Position numbers and translations under genes: made by a program
DNA from: Saccoglossus kowalevskii
Lineage: Eukaryota > Hemichordata > Enteropneusta > Harrimaniidae
Length of the DNA: 37,224 nt
Direction of reading: 5' to 3'
Assembly: GCF_000003605.2 (NCBI RefSeq)
Contig: NW_003130060.1
Location: forward strand, 1 to 37,224
Part shown: positions 12,937-22,378 of the stretch, piece after piece
How the letters are laid out: each line of letters opens with the position of its first letter
How positions within the stretch are numbered: the stretch's first letter is position 1
Notes under the pieces: model-generated
Databases searched by the model: none
The model's input: only the letters and a program-made list of their open reading frames with translations
What the model was told of the DNA's origin: nothing

Positions 12937-13663
12937 ACGGCCGGCTCATATGACATTCTGCTAACATGAGAGGTTTCAAATGGATTTTAGTCATTTTTCA
13001 TACTTTATAACTACATGGTTCGATATAACAACAACTTAGGTCAAATAAACAAACAAATCTAGCAACTTTGGAATCGCTTTGGAGAACTTTGCACGCTGTG
13101 TTAAAAGCTTGGACCAAATAGGTGCAGACTGCAAAAACTCAAAAAAGAGTCACCCGCTGGTTTTCTCAGGTTGTCACCCATGCAAGTACTAACCACGACC
13201 GATCGATCTTTACTTCCATTATCGGTCGATCATCTGACCACTAATCTATCAGGGTCATTTAAAAAGAATCGTAATTGGCAGCCATTTTATGTATGGAAAT
13301 GTTTAAACATTCTACATCCTTCGATAGCCACTACGATATTCAAACGGCCTTTTATGACATATTCATTCACTTTCGCGAACTTTTAACAACTGGATTCGAT
13401 AATGTAACAGAATAGGTAACATTTCCATGTAAATCTGCCAAATTTGCACAAGATTTTGACAACTTTGTAAGCACTTTGTTAATCACTTTGCGCTTGGGTA
13501 GTGGGACAATGTGCCAACATAAACAGCTGTTGTACACTTTTACATAATTTTGTTCTAAATTTAACTGCGGGGTTCTATATGAAATGACTTAGGGAGAATA
13601 TACACGCAAATCCACCAACTTTTCAATCGCTTTTAACATTTTTAAGATGTATTTGCGCATTTT
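12937..13663 (+). repeat. Monomer U18: subfamily A variant with 'aaaaagaatcg'
   Basis: It carries 'gtgttaaaagc', 'gaccgatcgatc', 'ccactaatc' and 'aaaaagaatcg'. The combination 'gtgttaaaagc' plus 'gaccgatcgatc' is found again only in U24 (17301-18008), six monomers later. Both are preceded by a 'gtaggcactttttt' monomer (U17 and U23). This indicates a duplicated block of about 4.36 kb spanning that distance. Confidence 0.9.
13462..13490 (+). other. Helically spaced ACTTTG motifs in Q1
   Basis: ACTTTG occurs at 13462, 13473 and 13485, spacings of 11 and 12 bp, with a related 'atttg' upstream near 13442. Most monomers keep this run between the Q1 opening box and 'gcgcttggg'. The spacing is near the DNA helical repeat, so the motifs lie on one face of the helix. 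Confidence 0.75.
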
Positions 13664-15846
13664 ACGGCCGGCTCATATGACATTCTGCTAACATGAGAGG
13701 TTTCAAATGGATTTTAGTCATTTTTCATACTTTATAACTACATGGTTCGATATAACAACAACTTAGGTCAAATAAACAAACAAATCTAGCAACTTTGGAA
13801 TCGCTTTGGAGAACTTTGCACGCTGTGTTAACGGCTTGGACCAAATAGGTGCAGACTGCAAAAACTCAAAATTATGTCACCCGCTGGTTTTCTCAGGTTG
13901 TCACCCATGCAAGTACTAACCACGACCGATTGAACTTTACTTCCATTATCGGTCGATCATCTGACCACTCATATATCAGGGTCATTTAAAAATTGTTGTA
14001 ATTGGCAGCCATTTTATGTATGGAAATGTTTAAACATTCTACATCCTTCGATAGCCACTACGATATTCAAACGGCCTTTTATAACATATTCATTCACTTT
14101 CGCGAACTTTTAACAACTGGATTCGATAATGTAACAGAATACGTAACATTTCCATGTAAATCTGCCAACTTTGCACAAGCTTTTCACAACTTTGTAAGCA
14201 CTTGTTTAATCACTTTGCGCTTGGGTAGTGGTGCAATGTGCCAACATAAATAGCTGTTTTAAACTTTTACATAATTTTGTTCTAAATTTAACTGCGGGGT
14301 TCTATATGAAATGACATAGGGGGAATATACACGCAAATTCACCAACTTTTCAATCGCTTTTTACATTTTTAAGATGTATTTGCACATTTTACGGCCGGCT
14401 CATATGACATTCTGCTAACATGAGAGGTTTCAAATGGATTTTAGTCATTTTTCATACTTTATAACTGCATGGTTCGATATAACAACAACTTAGGTCAAAT
14501 AAACAAACAAATCTAGCAACTTTGGAATCGCTTTGGAGAACTTTGCACGCTGTGTTAACAGCTTGGACCAAATAGGTGCAGACTGCAAGAACTCAAAAAA
14601 GTGTCACCCGCTGGTTTTCTCAGGTTGTCACCCATGCAAGTACTAACCACGACCGATTGATCTTTACTTCCATTATCGGTCGATCATCTGACCACTAATC
14701 TATCAGGGTCATTTAAAAAGAATCGTAATTGGCAGCCATTTTATGTATGGAAATGTTTAAACATTCTACATCCTTTGATAGCCACTACGATATTCAAACG
14801 GCTTTTTATGACATATTCATTCACTTTCGCGAACTTTTAACAACTGGATTCGATAATGTAACAGAATACGTAACATTTCCATGTAAATCTGCCAACTTTG
14901 CACAAGCTTTTCACAACTTTGTAAGCACTTGTTTAATCACTTTGCGCTTGGGTAGTGGTACAATGTGCCAACATAAATAGCTGTTTTAAACTTTTACATA
15001 ATTTTGTTCTAAATTTAACTGCGGGGTTCTATATGAAATGACATAGGGGGAATATACACGCAAATTCACCAACTTTTCAATCGCTTTTTACATTTTTAAG
15101 ATGTATTTGCACATTTTACGGCCGGCTCATATGACATTCTGCTAACATGAGAGGTTTCAAATGGATTTTAGTCATTTTTCATACTTTATAACTACATGGT
15201 TCGATATAACAACAACTTAGGTCAAATAAACAAACAAATCTAGCAACTTTGGAATCGCTTTGGAGAACTTTGCACGCTGTGTTAACAGCTTGGACCAAAT
15301 AGGTGCAGACTGCAAAAACTCAAAAATGTGTCACCCGCTGGTTTTCTCAGGTTGTCACCCATGCAAGTACTAACCACGACCGATTGATCTATACTTCCAT
15401 TATCGGTCAATCATCCTACCACTCATCTATCAGGTTCATTTAAAAAGAATCGTAATTGGCAGCCATTTTATGTATGGAAATTTTTAAACATTCTACATCC
15501 TTCGATAGCCACTACGATATTCAAACGGCCTTTTATGACATATTCATTCACTTTCGCGAACATTTAACAACTGGATTCGATAATGTAACAGAATACGTAA
15601 CATTTCCATGTAAATCTGCCAACTTTGCACAAGCTTTTCACAACTTTGTAAGCACTTGTTTAATCACTTTGCGCTTGGGTAGTGGTACAATGTGCCAACA
15701 TAAATAGCTGTTTTAAACTTTTACATAATTTTGTTCTAAAATTTTAACTGCGGGGTTCTATATGAAATGACTTAGGGAGAATATACACGCAAATTCACCA
15801 ACTTTTCAATCGTTTTTTACATTTTTAAGATGTATTTGCACATTTT
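13664..15846 (+). repeat. Monomers U19-U21: SnaBI-variant run
   Basis: Lengths are 727, 727 and 729 bp. All three have 'gaatacgtaac' where most copies have 'gaataggtaac', and 'cacaagcttttcacaactttg' (A consensus: an 'agattttgac' form). U19 repeats U9 and U20 repeats U10 or U18. The single G-to-C change creates a TACGTA site and removes a stop codon in one frame, so a recurring 83-codon frame opens once per monomer. I regard that frame as non-coding. Confidence 0.9.
13792..13818 (+). other. Helically spaced CTTTG motifs in Q3
   Basis: ACTTTG at 13792, GCTTTG at 13803 and ACTTTG at 13813 have spacings of 11 and 10 bp. The run sits at the same position in Q3 as the Q1 run does in Q1, right after the AAATC box. 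It is conserved in both subfamilies. Confidence 0.75.
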
Positions 15847-16573
15847 ACGGCCGGCTCATATGACATTCTGCTAACCTGAGAGGTTTCAAATGGATTTTAG
15901 TCATTTTTCATACTTTATAACTGCATGGTTCGATATAACAACAACTTAGGTCAAATAAACAAACAAATCTAGCAACTTTGGAATCGCTTTGGAGAACTTT
16001 GCACGCTGTGTTAACAGCTTGGACCAAATAGGTGCAGACTGCAAAAACTCAAAAATGTGTCACCCGCTGGTTTTCTCAGGTTGTCACCCATGCAAGTAAT
16101 AACCACGACCGATTGAACTTTACTTCCATTATCGGTCGATCATCTGACCACTCATCTATCAGGGTCATTTAAAAATTATCGTAATTGGCAGCCATTTTCT
16201 GTATCGAAATGTTTAAACATTCTACATCCTTCGATAGCCACTACGATATTCAAACGGCTTTTTATGACATATTCATTCACTTTCGCGAACTTTTAACAAC
16301 TGGATTCGATAATGTAACAGAATACGTAACATTTCCATGTAAATCTGCCAACTTTGCACAAGCTTTTCACAACTTTGTAGGCACTTTTTTAATCTCATTG
16401 CGCTTGGGTAGTGGTACAATGTGCCAACATAAATAGCTGTTTTAGAATTTTACATAATTTTGTTCTAAATTTAACTGCGGGGTTCTATATGAAATGACTT
16501 AGAGGGAATATACACACAAATCCACAAACTTTTCAATCGCTTTTTACATTTTTAAGATGTATTTGCACATTTT

Positions 16574-16585
16574 ACGGCCGGCTCA
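16574..16585. other. GC-rich palindromic core of the monomer
   Basis: ACGGCCGGCTCA contains overlapping CGGCCG (EagI) and GCCGGC (NaeI) palindromes in a monomer that is otherwise about 36% GC. It is intact in most copies. Variants are ACTGCCGGC at 2032 and 3482, ACGACCGGC at 20188 and 20915, ATGTCCGGC at 31085, ACGGCTGGC at 31810 and ATGGCCGGC at 33996. It was used to phase all monomers. Confidence 0.9.
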
Positions 16586-16691
16586 TATGACATTCTGCTA
16601 ACATGAGAGGTTTCAAATGGATTTTAGTCATTTTTCATACTTTATAACTACATGGTTCGATATAACAACAACTTAGGTCAAATAAACAAAC

Positions 16692-16899
16692 AAATCTAGC
16701 AACTTTGGAATCGCTTTGGAGAACTTTGCACGCTGTGTTAACAGCTTGGACCAAATAGGTGCAGACTGCAAAAACTCAAAAATGTGTCACCCGCTGGTTT
16801 TCTCAGGTTGTCACCCATGCAAGTAATAACCACGACCGATTGAACTTTACTTCCATTATCGGTCGATCATCTGACCACTCATCTATCAGGGTCATTTAA
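16692..16899 (+). repeat. Internal quarter Q3 of the reference monomer
   Basis: This is about 208 bp. It starts at 'aaatctagcaactttgg', the same box that opens Q1 ('aaatctgccaactttg') and Q2 ('aaatccacaaactttt'). It ends around GGTCGATCAT (16861) followed by 'agggtcattta', corresponding to the 'GGTTCGATAT ... ttaggtcaaata' end of Q2. It is about 30 bp longer than the other quarters and the most diverged at its end. It holds the hairpin. Confidence 0.65.
16833..16865. other. Conserved 8-bp-stem hairpin, subfamily A form
   Basis: CGACCGAT (16833-16840) and ATCGGTCG (16858-16865) are perfect reverse complements separated by a 17-base AT-rich loop. Nearly every A monomer keeps both arms. U34 is an exception, with both arms damaged. 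It could form a cruciform or an RNA hairpin. Possible function is inference. Confidence 0.8.
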
Positions 16900-17067
16900 A
16901 AATTATCGTAATTGGCAGCCATTTTCTGTATCGAAATGTTTAAACATTCTACATCCTTCGATAGCCACTACGATATTCAAACGGCTTTTTATGACATATT
17001 CATTCACTTTCGCGAACTTTTAACAACTGGATTCGATAATGTAACAGAATACGTAACATTTCCATGT
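16900..17067 (+). repeat. Internal quarter Q4 of the reference monomer
   Basis: This is about 168 bp. Its middle, 'ttcaaacggctttttatgac' near 16976, parallels 'tttcaaatggattttagtc' of Q2. Its end, AACAACTGGATTCGATAATG (from 17023), parallels AACTACATGGTTCGATATAA of Q2. The opening AAATC box is degraded ('aaattatcgtaattgg'). Placement of the left edge rests on the constant distance of 37-39 bp from the GGTTCGAT-like motif to the next box. Confidence 0.65.
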
Positions 17068-17244
17068 AAATCTGCCAACTTTGCACAAGCTTTTCACAAC
17101 TTTGTAGGCACTTTTTTAATCTCATTGCGCTTGGGTAGTGGTACAATGTGCCAACATAAATAGCTGTTTTAGAATTTTACATAATTTTGTTCTAAATTTA
17201 ACTGCGGGGTTCTATATGAAATGACTTAGAGGGAATATACACAC
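17068..17244 (+). repeat. Internal quarter Q1 of the reference monomer
   Basis: This is 177 bp, from 'aaatctgccaac' to just before 'aaatccacaaac'. Near its middle 'gtgccaacataaatag' parallels 'ctgctaacatgagagg' of Q2. Its end AACTGCGGGGTTCTATATGA, then 'acttag' and 'ggaatatacac', parallels the end of Q2 base for base over most of 50 bp. Q1 and Q2 form the clearest homologous pair. Confidence 0.7.
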
Positions 17245-17418
17245 AAATCCACAAACTTTTCAATCGCTTTTTACATTTTTAAGATGTATTTGCACATTTT
17301 ACGGCCGGCTCATATGACATTCTGCTAACATGAGAGGTTTCAAATGGATTTTAGTCATTTTTCATACTTTATAACTACATGGTTCGATATAACAACAACT
17401 TAGGTCAAATAAACAAAC
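17245..17418 (+). repeat. Internal quarter Q2 of the reference monomer
   Basis: This is 174 bp, containing the GC core at 17301. It opens with 'aaatccacaaacttttcaa' and continues 'tcgctttt', parallel to 'aactttggaatcgctttgg' that opens Q3. It ends with AACTACATGGTTCGATATAA and 'acttaggtcaaataaac'. It aligns with Q1 over its length and with Q4 over its last 100 bp or so. Confidence 0.7.
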
Positions 17419-18008
17419 AAATCTAGCAACTTTGGAATCGCTTTGGAGAACTTTGCACGCTGTGTTAAAAGCTTGGACCAAATAGGTGCAGACTGCAAAA
17501 ACTCAAAAAAGTGTCACCCGCTGGTTTTCTCAGGTTGTCACCCATGCAAGTACTAACCACGACCGATCGATCTTTACTTCCATTATCGGTCGATCATCTG
17601 ACCACTCAGAATCGTAATTGGCAGCCATTTTATGTATGGAAATGTTTAAACATTCTACATCCTTCGATAGCCACTACGATATTCAAACGGCTTTTTATGA
17701 CATATTCATTCACTTTCGCGAACTATTAACAACTGGATTCGATAATGTAACAGAATACGTAACATTTCCATGTAAATCTGCCAACTTTTGCACAAGCTTT
17801 TCATAACTTTGTAAGCACTTGTTTAATCACTTTGCGCTTGGGTAGTGGTACAAATGTGCCCAACATAAATAGCTGTTTTAACTTTTACATAATTTTGTTC
17901 TAAATTTAACTGCGGGGTTCTATATGAAATTACTTAGGGAGAATATACACGCACATCCACCAACTTTTCAAACGCTTTTAACATTTTTAAGATGTATTTG
18001 CACATTTT
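17301..18008 (+). repeat. Monomer U24: 708 bp, internal 21-bp deletion
   Basis: This is the shortest monomer of the window. Against its close relative U18, 21 bp are missing at the junction 17607/17608 ('ccactc' joined to 'agaatcg'), removing the 'atctatcagggtcattt' stretch. Small insertions near 17787-17870 ('aacttttgc', 'acaaatgtgccc') partly offset the loss, giving a net change of -19. It keeps the SnaBI-type TACGTA at about 17757. Confidence 0.9.
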
Positions 18009-20187
18009 ACGGCCGGCTCATATGACATTCTGCTAACATGAGCGGTTTCAAATGGATTTTAGTCATTTTTCATACTTTATAACTGCATGGATCTATATAA
18101 CAACAACTTAGGACACATAAACAAACAAATCTAGCAACTTTGCAATCGCTTTGGAGAACTTTGCACGCTGTGTTAACAGCTTGGACCAAATAGGTGCAGA
18201 CTGCAAAAACTCAAAAATGTGTCACCTGCTGGTTTTCTGAGGTTGTCACCCATGCAAGTACTAACCACGACCGATTGAACTTTACTTCCATTATCGGTCG
18301 CTCATCTGACCACTCATCTATCAGGGTCATTTGAAAATTGTCGTAATTGGCAGCCATTTTATGTATGGAAATGTTTAAACATTCTACATCCTTCGATAGC
18401 CACTACGATATTCAAACGGCCTTTTATGACATATTCATTCACTTTCGCGAACTTTTAACAACTGGATTCGATAATGTAACAGAATGGATAACATTTCCAT
18501 GTAAATCTGCCAAATTTGCACAAGATTTTGACAACTTTGTAAGCACTTTGTTAATCACTTTGCGCTTGGGTAGTGGTACAATGTGCCAACATAAATAGCT
18601 GTTTTACACTTTTACATAATTTTGTTCGAAATTTAACTGCGGGGTTGCATATGAAATGACTTAGGGAGAATATACACGCAAATCCACCAACTTTTCAATC
18701 GCTTTTAACATTTTAAAGATGTATTTGCACATTTTACGGCCGGCTCATATGACATTCTGCTAACATGAGAGGTTTCAAATGGATTTTAGTCATTTTTCAT
18801 ACTTTATAACTGCATGGTTCGATATAACAACAACTTAGGTCAAATAAACAAACAAATCTAGCAACTTTGGAATCGCTTTGGAGAACTTTGCACGCTGTGT
18901 TAACAGCTTGGACCAAATAGGTGCAGACTGCAAAAACTCAAAAATGTGTCACCCGCTGGTTTTCTCAGGTTGTCACCCATGCAAGTAATAACCACGACCG
19001 ATTGAACTTTACTTCCATTATCGGTCGATCATCTGACCACTCATCTATCAGGGTCATTTAAAAATTATCGTAATTGGCAGCCATTTTATGTATGGAAATG
19101 TTTAAACATTCTACATCCTTCGATAGCCACTACGATATTCAAACGGCTTTTTATGACATATTCATTCACTTTCGCGAACTTTTAACAACTGGATTCGATA
19201 ATGTAACAGAATAGGTAACATTTCCATGTAAATCTGCCACCTTTGCACAAGCTTCTCACAACTTTGTAAGCACTTTTTTAATCTCATTGCCCTTGGGTAG
19301 TGGTACAATGTGCCAACATAGATAGCTGTTTAAAGTTTTACATAATTTTGTTGTAAATTAAACTGCGGGGTTCTATATGAATTGACATAGGGGGAATATA
19401 CACGCAAATCCACCACTTTTCAATCGCTTTTTTACATTTTCAAGATGTATTTGCACATTTTACGGCCGGCTCATATGACATTCTGCTAACATGAGAGGTT
19501 TCAAATGGATTTTAGTCATTTTTCATACTTTATAACTGCATGGTTCGATATAATAACAAATTAGGTCAAATAAACAAACAAATCTAGCAACTTTGGAATC
19601 GCTTTGGAGAACCTTGCACGCTGTGTTAACAGCTTGGACCAAATAGGTGCAGACTGCAAAAACTCAAAAATGTGTCACCCGCTGGTTTGCTCAGGTTGTC
19701 ACCCATGCAAGTGCTACCCACGACCGATTTAAATTTACTTCCATTATCGGTCGATCATCTGACCACTCATCTATCAGGGTCATTTGCAAATCATCGTAAT
19801 TGGCGGCCATTTTATGTATGGAAATGTTTAAAAATTCTACATCCTTCGATAGCCACTACGATATTCAAACGGCCTTTTATGACATATTCATTCACTTTCG
19901 CGAACTTTTAACAACTGGATTCGATAATGTAACAGAATAGGTAACATTTCCATGTAAATCTGCCAAATTTGCACAAAATTTTGACAACTTTGTAAGCACT
20001 TGGATAATCACTTTGCGCTTGGGTAGTGGTACAATGTGCCAACATAAATAGCTGTTTTAATCTTTTACATAATATTGTGGTAAATTTAAAGTGCGGGGTT
20101 CTATATGAAATGACATAGGGGGAATATACACGCAAATCCACCAACTTTCAATCGCTTTAACGTTTTCAGTATGTGTTTGTTCAATTT
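18009..20187 (+). repeat. Monomers U25-U27: subfamily A
   Basis: Lengths are 727, 726 and 726 bp. U25 has 'gaatggataac' where others have 'gaataggtaac'. U26 has 'ttgttgtaaat' and the 'cactttttta / ctcattgcc' variant. U27 has 'ataataacaaa', 'ggtttgctcagg' and 'aagtgctaccc', the last two shared with U31 four monomers later. The end of U27 switches to the B-like spacer 'cagtatgtgtttgttc' and a core reading ACGACCGGC. Confidence 0.9.
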
Positions 20188-22378
20188 ACGACCGGCTCAT
20201 ATGACATTCTGCTAACATGAGAGGTTTCAAATGGATTTTAGTCATTTTTCATACTTTATAACTGCATGGTTCGATATAACAACAACTTAGGTCAAATAAA
20301 CAAACAAATCTAGCAACTTTGGAATCGCTTTGGAGAACTTTGCACGCTGTGTTAACAGCTTGGACCAAATAAGTGCAGACTGCAAAAACTCAAAAATGAG
20401 TCACCAGCTGGTGTTCTTAGGTTGTCACCCATGCAAGTACTACCCACGAGCGATTGAACTTTACTTCCATTATCGGTCGATCATCTGACCACTCAACTAT
20501 CAGGGTCATTTAAAAATTATCGTAGTTGGCGGCCATTTTATGTATGGAAATGTTTAAAAATTCTACATCCTTCGATAGCCACTACGATATTCAAACGGCC
20601 TTTTATGACATATTCATTCACTTTTGCGAACTTTTAACAACTGGATTCGATAATGTAACAGAATAGGTAACATTTCCATGTATATCTGCCAAATTTGCAC
20701 AAGATTTTGACAACTTTGTAAGCACTTTGTGAATCACTTTGCGCTTGGGTAGTGGTACAATGTGCCAACATAAATAGCTGTTTTAAACTTTTACATAATT
20801 TTGTTCTAAATTTAACTGCGGGGTTCTATATGAAATGACATAGGGAGAATATACACGCAAATCCACAAACTTTTCAATCGCTTTTAACGTTTTTAGTATG
20901 TGTTTGTTCATTTTACGACCGGCTCATATGACAGTCTGCTAACATGGGAGGTTTCATATGGGATTTTAGTCATTTTTCATACTTGATAAACTGTAGGGTT
21001 CGATATATCAACAACTTATGTCAAATAAAACAAACAAATCTAGCAATTTTGGAATCGCTTTGGAGAACTTTGCACGCTGTGTTAACAGTTTGGACCAAAT
21101 AGGTGCAGACTGCAAAAACTCAAAAATGTGTCACTCGCTGGTTTTCTCAGGTTGTCACCCCATGCAAGTACTAACTACGACTGACTGAACTTTACTTCCA
21201 TTATCGGTCGATCATCTGACCACTCATCTATCATGGTCATTTAAAAATTATCGTAATTGACGGCCATTTTATGTATGGAAATGTTTAAAAATTCTACATC
21301 ATTCGATAGCCACTACGATATTCAAACGGCCTTTTATGACATATTCATTCACTTTCGCGAACTTTTAACAACTGGATTCGATAATGTAACAGAATAGGTA
21401 ACATTTGCATGTAAATCTGCCAAATTTGCACAGGATTTTGACAACTTTGTAAGCACTTTGTGAATCACTTTGCGCTTGGGTAGTGGTACAATGTGCCAAT
21501 ATAAATAGCTGTTTTGAATTTTTACATAATTCTGTTGTAAATTTAACTGCGGGGTTTTATATGAAATGACATAGGGGGAATATACACGAAAATCCACCAA
21601 CTTTTCAATCGCTTTTTACATTTGTAAGATGTATTTGCACATTTTACGGCCGGCTCATATGACATTCTGCTAACATGAGAGGTTTCAAATGGATTTTAGT
21701 CATTTTTCATACTTTATAACTGCACGGTTCGATATAACATCAACTTATGTCAAATTATCAAACAAAACTAGCAACTTTGGAATCGCTTTGGAGAACATTG
21801 CACGCTGTTTTAACAGCTTGGACCAAATAGGTGCAGACTGCAAAAACTCTTTCAAAATAATTCACCCACTGGTTTTTTCAGGTTGTCTCCCATGCAAGTA
21901 CTAACCACGACAGATTGAACTTTACTTCTTTTATCGGTCGATCACCTGACCACTCATCTATCAGGGTCATTTTTTTAAAATTATCGTAATTCGCGGTCAT
22001 TTAATGTATGGAAATGTTTAATAATTCTACATCCTTCAAGGGCAATTACGATATTCAAACGGCCTTTTATGACATATTCATTCACTTTCGCGAACTTTTA
22101 ACAACTGGACTCGATAATGTAACAGAATAGGTAACATTTCCATGTAAATCTGCCAACTTTGCTCAAGCTTTTCACAAATTTGTAAGCACTTTGTTAATCA
22201 CTTTGCGCTTGGGTAGTGGTACAATGTGCCAACATAAATAGCTGTTTTAGACATTTACATAATTTTGTTCTAAATTGAACTGCGGGGTTCTATAGGAAAT
22301 GACGTAGGGGGAATATACACGCAAATCCACCAACTTTTCAATCGCTTTTAATATTTTTAGTATGTGTTTGTTCATGTG
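20188..22378 (+). repeat. Monomers U28-U30: second B-like island
   Basis: Lengths are 727, 731 and 733 bp. U28 and U29 start with the core variant ACGACCGGC, and U29 has 'cagtctgc' and 'catgggagg'. U30 has 'aaattatcaaacaaaactagc', 'ttgcacgctgttttaac', 'actctttcaaaataattc' (an insertion of about 6 bp near 21850) and a T-run near 21970. Its end, 'gtttgttcatgtgacgg', matches that of U13. One-base insertions cluster near 20958-21035 and at 21159. Confidence 0.88.

Larger units (their letters stand above)
15847..17300 (+). repeat. Monomers U22-U23: apparently perfect one-monomer duplication
   Basis: Both are 727 bp. From about 15925 to 16738 the sequence matches 16652 to 17465 without a difference that I could find, roughly 815 bp at a 727-bp offset. 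Shared private changes include 'cattttctgtatcg' (elsewhere 'cattttatgtatgg'), 'gtaggcactttttt', 'ctcattgcgc' and 'ttttagaatttt'. U22 still differs from U23 upstream ('aacctgagagg' against 'aacatgagagg'; 'aactgcatgg' against 'aactacatgg'), which locates the left edge of the duplicated tract. Confidence 0.88.

Noticed and set aside
16654-16670. A possible CENP-B box (NTTCGNNNNANNCGGGN) at the TTCGATATAACAACA motif
   Set aside because: The left half fits but the required CGGG is AACA here, and the other TTCG sites in the monomer also fail.
16574-17300. Bacterial-type promoters, ribosome binding sites or terminators in the AT-rich stretches
   Set aside because: TATAAT-like and poly-T strings are expected by chance in a 36% GC repeat, and nothing downstream is coding.
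6732-18598. An 83-codon + strand open frame starting MAAILCMEMF that recurs in U8/U9, U14/U15 and most monomers from 14.0 to 18.6 kb
   Set aside because: It recurs at the satellite period, depends on one stop-removing base, changes amino acids freely between copies, is closed by a stop or indel in most other monomers, and has no recognisable domain. It is a by-product of the repeat.
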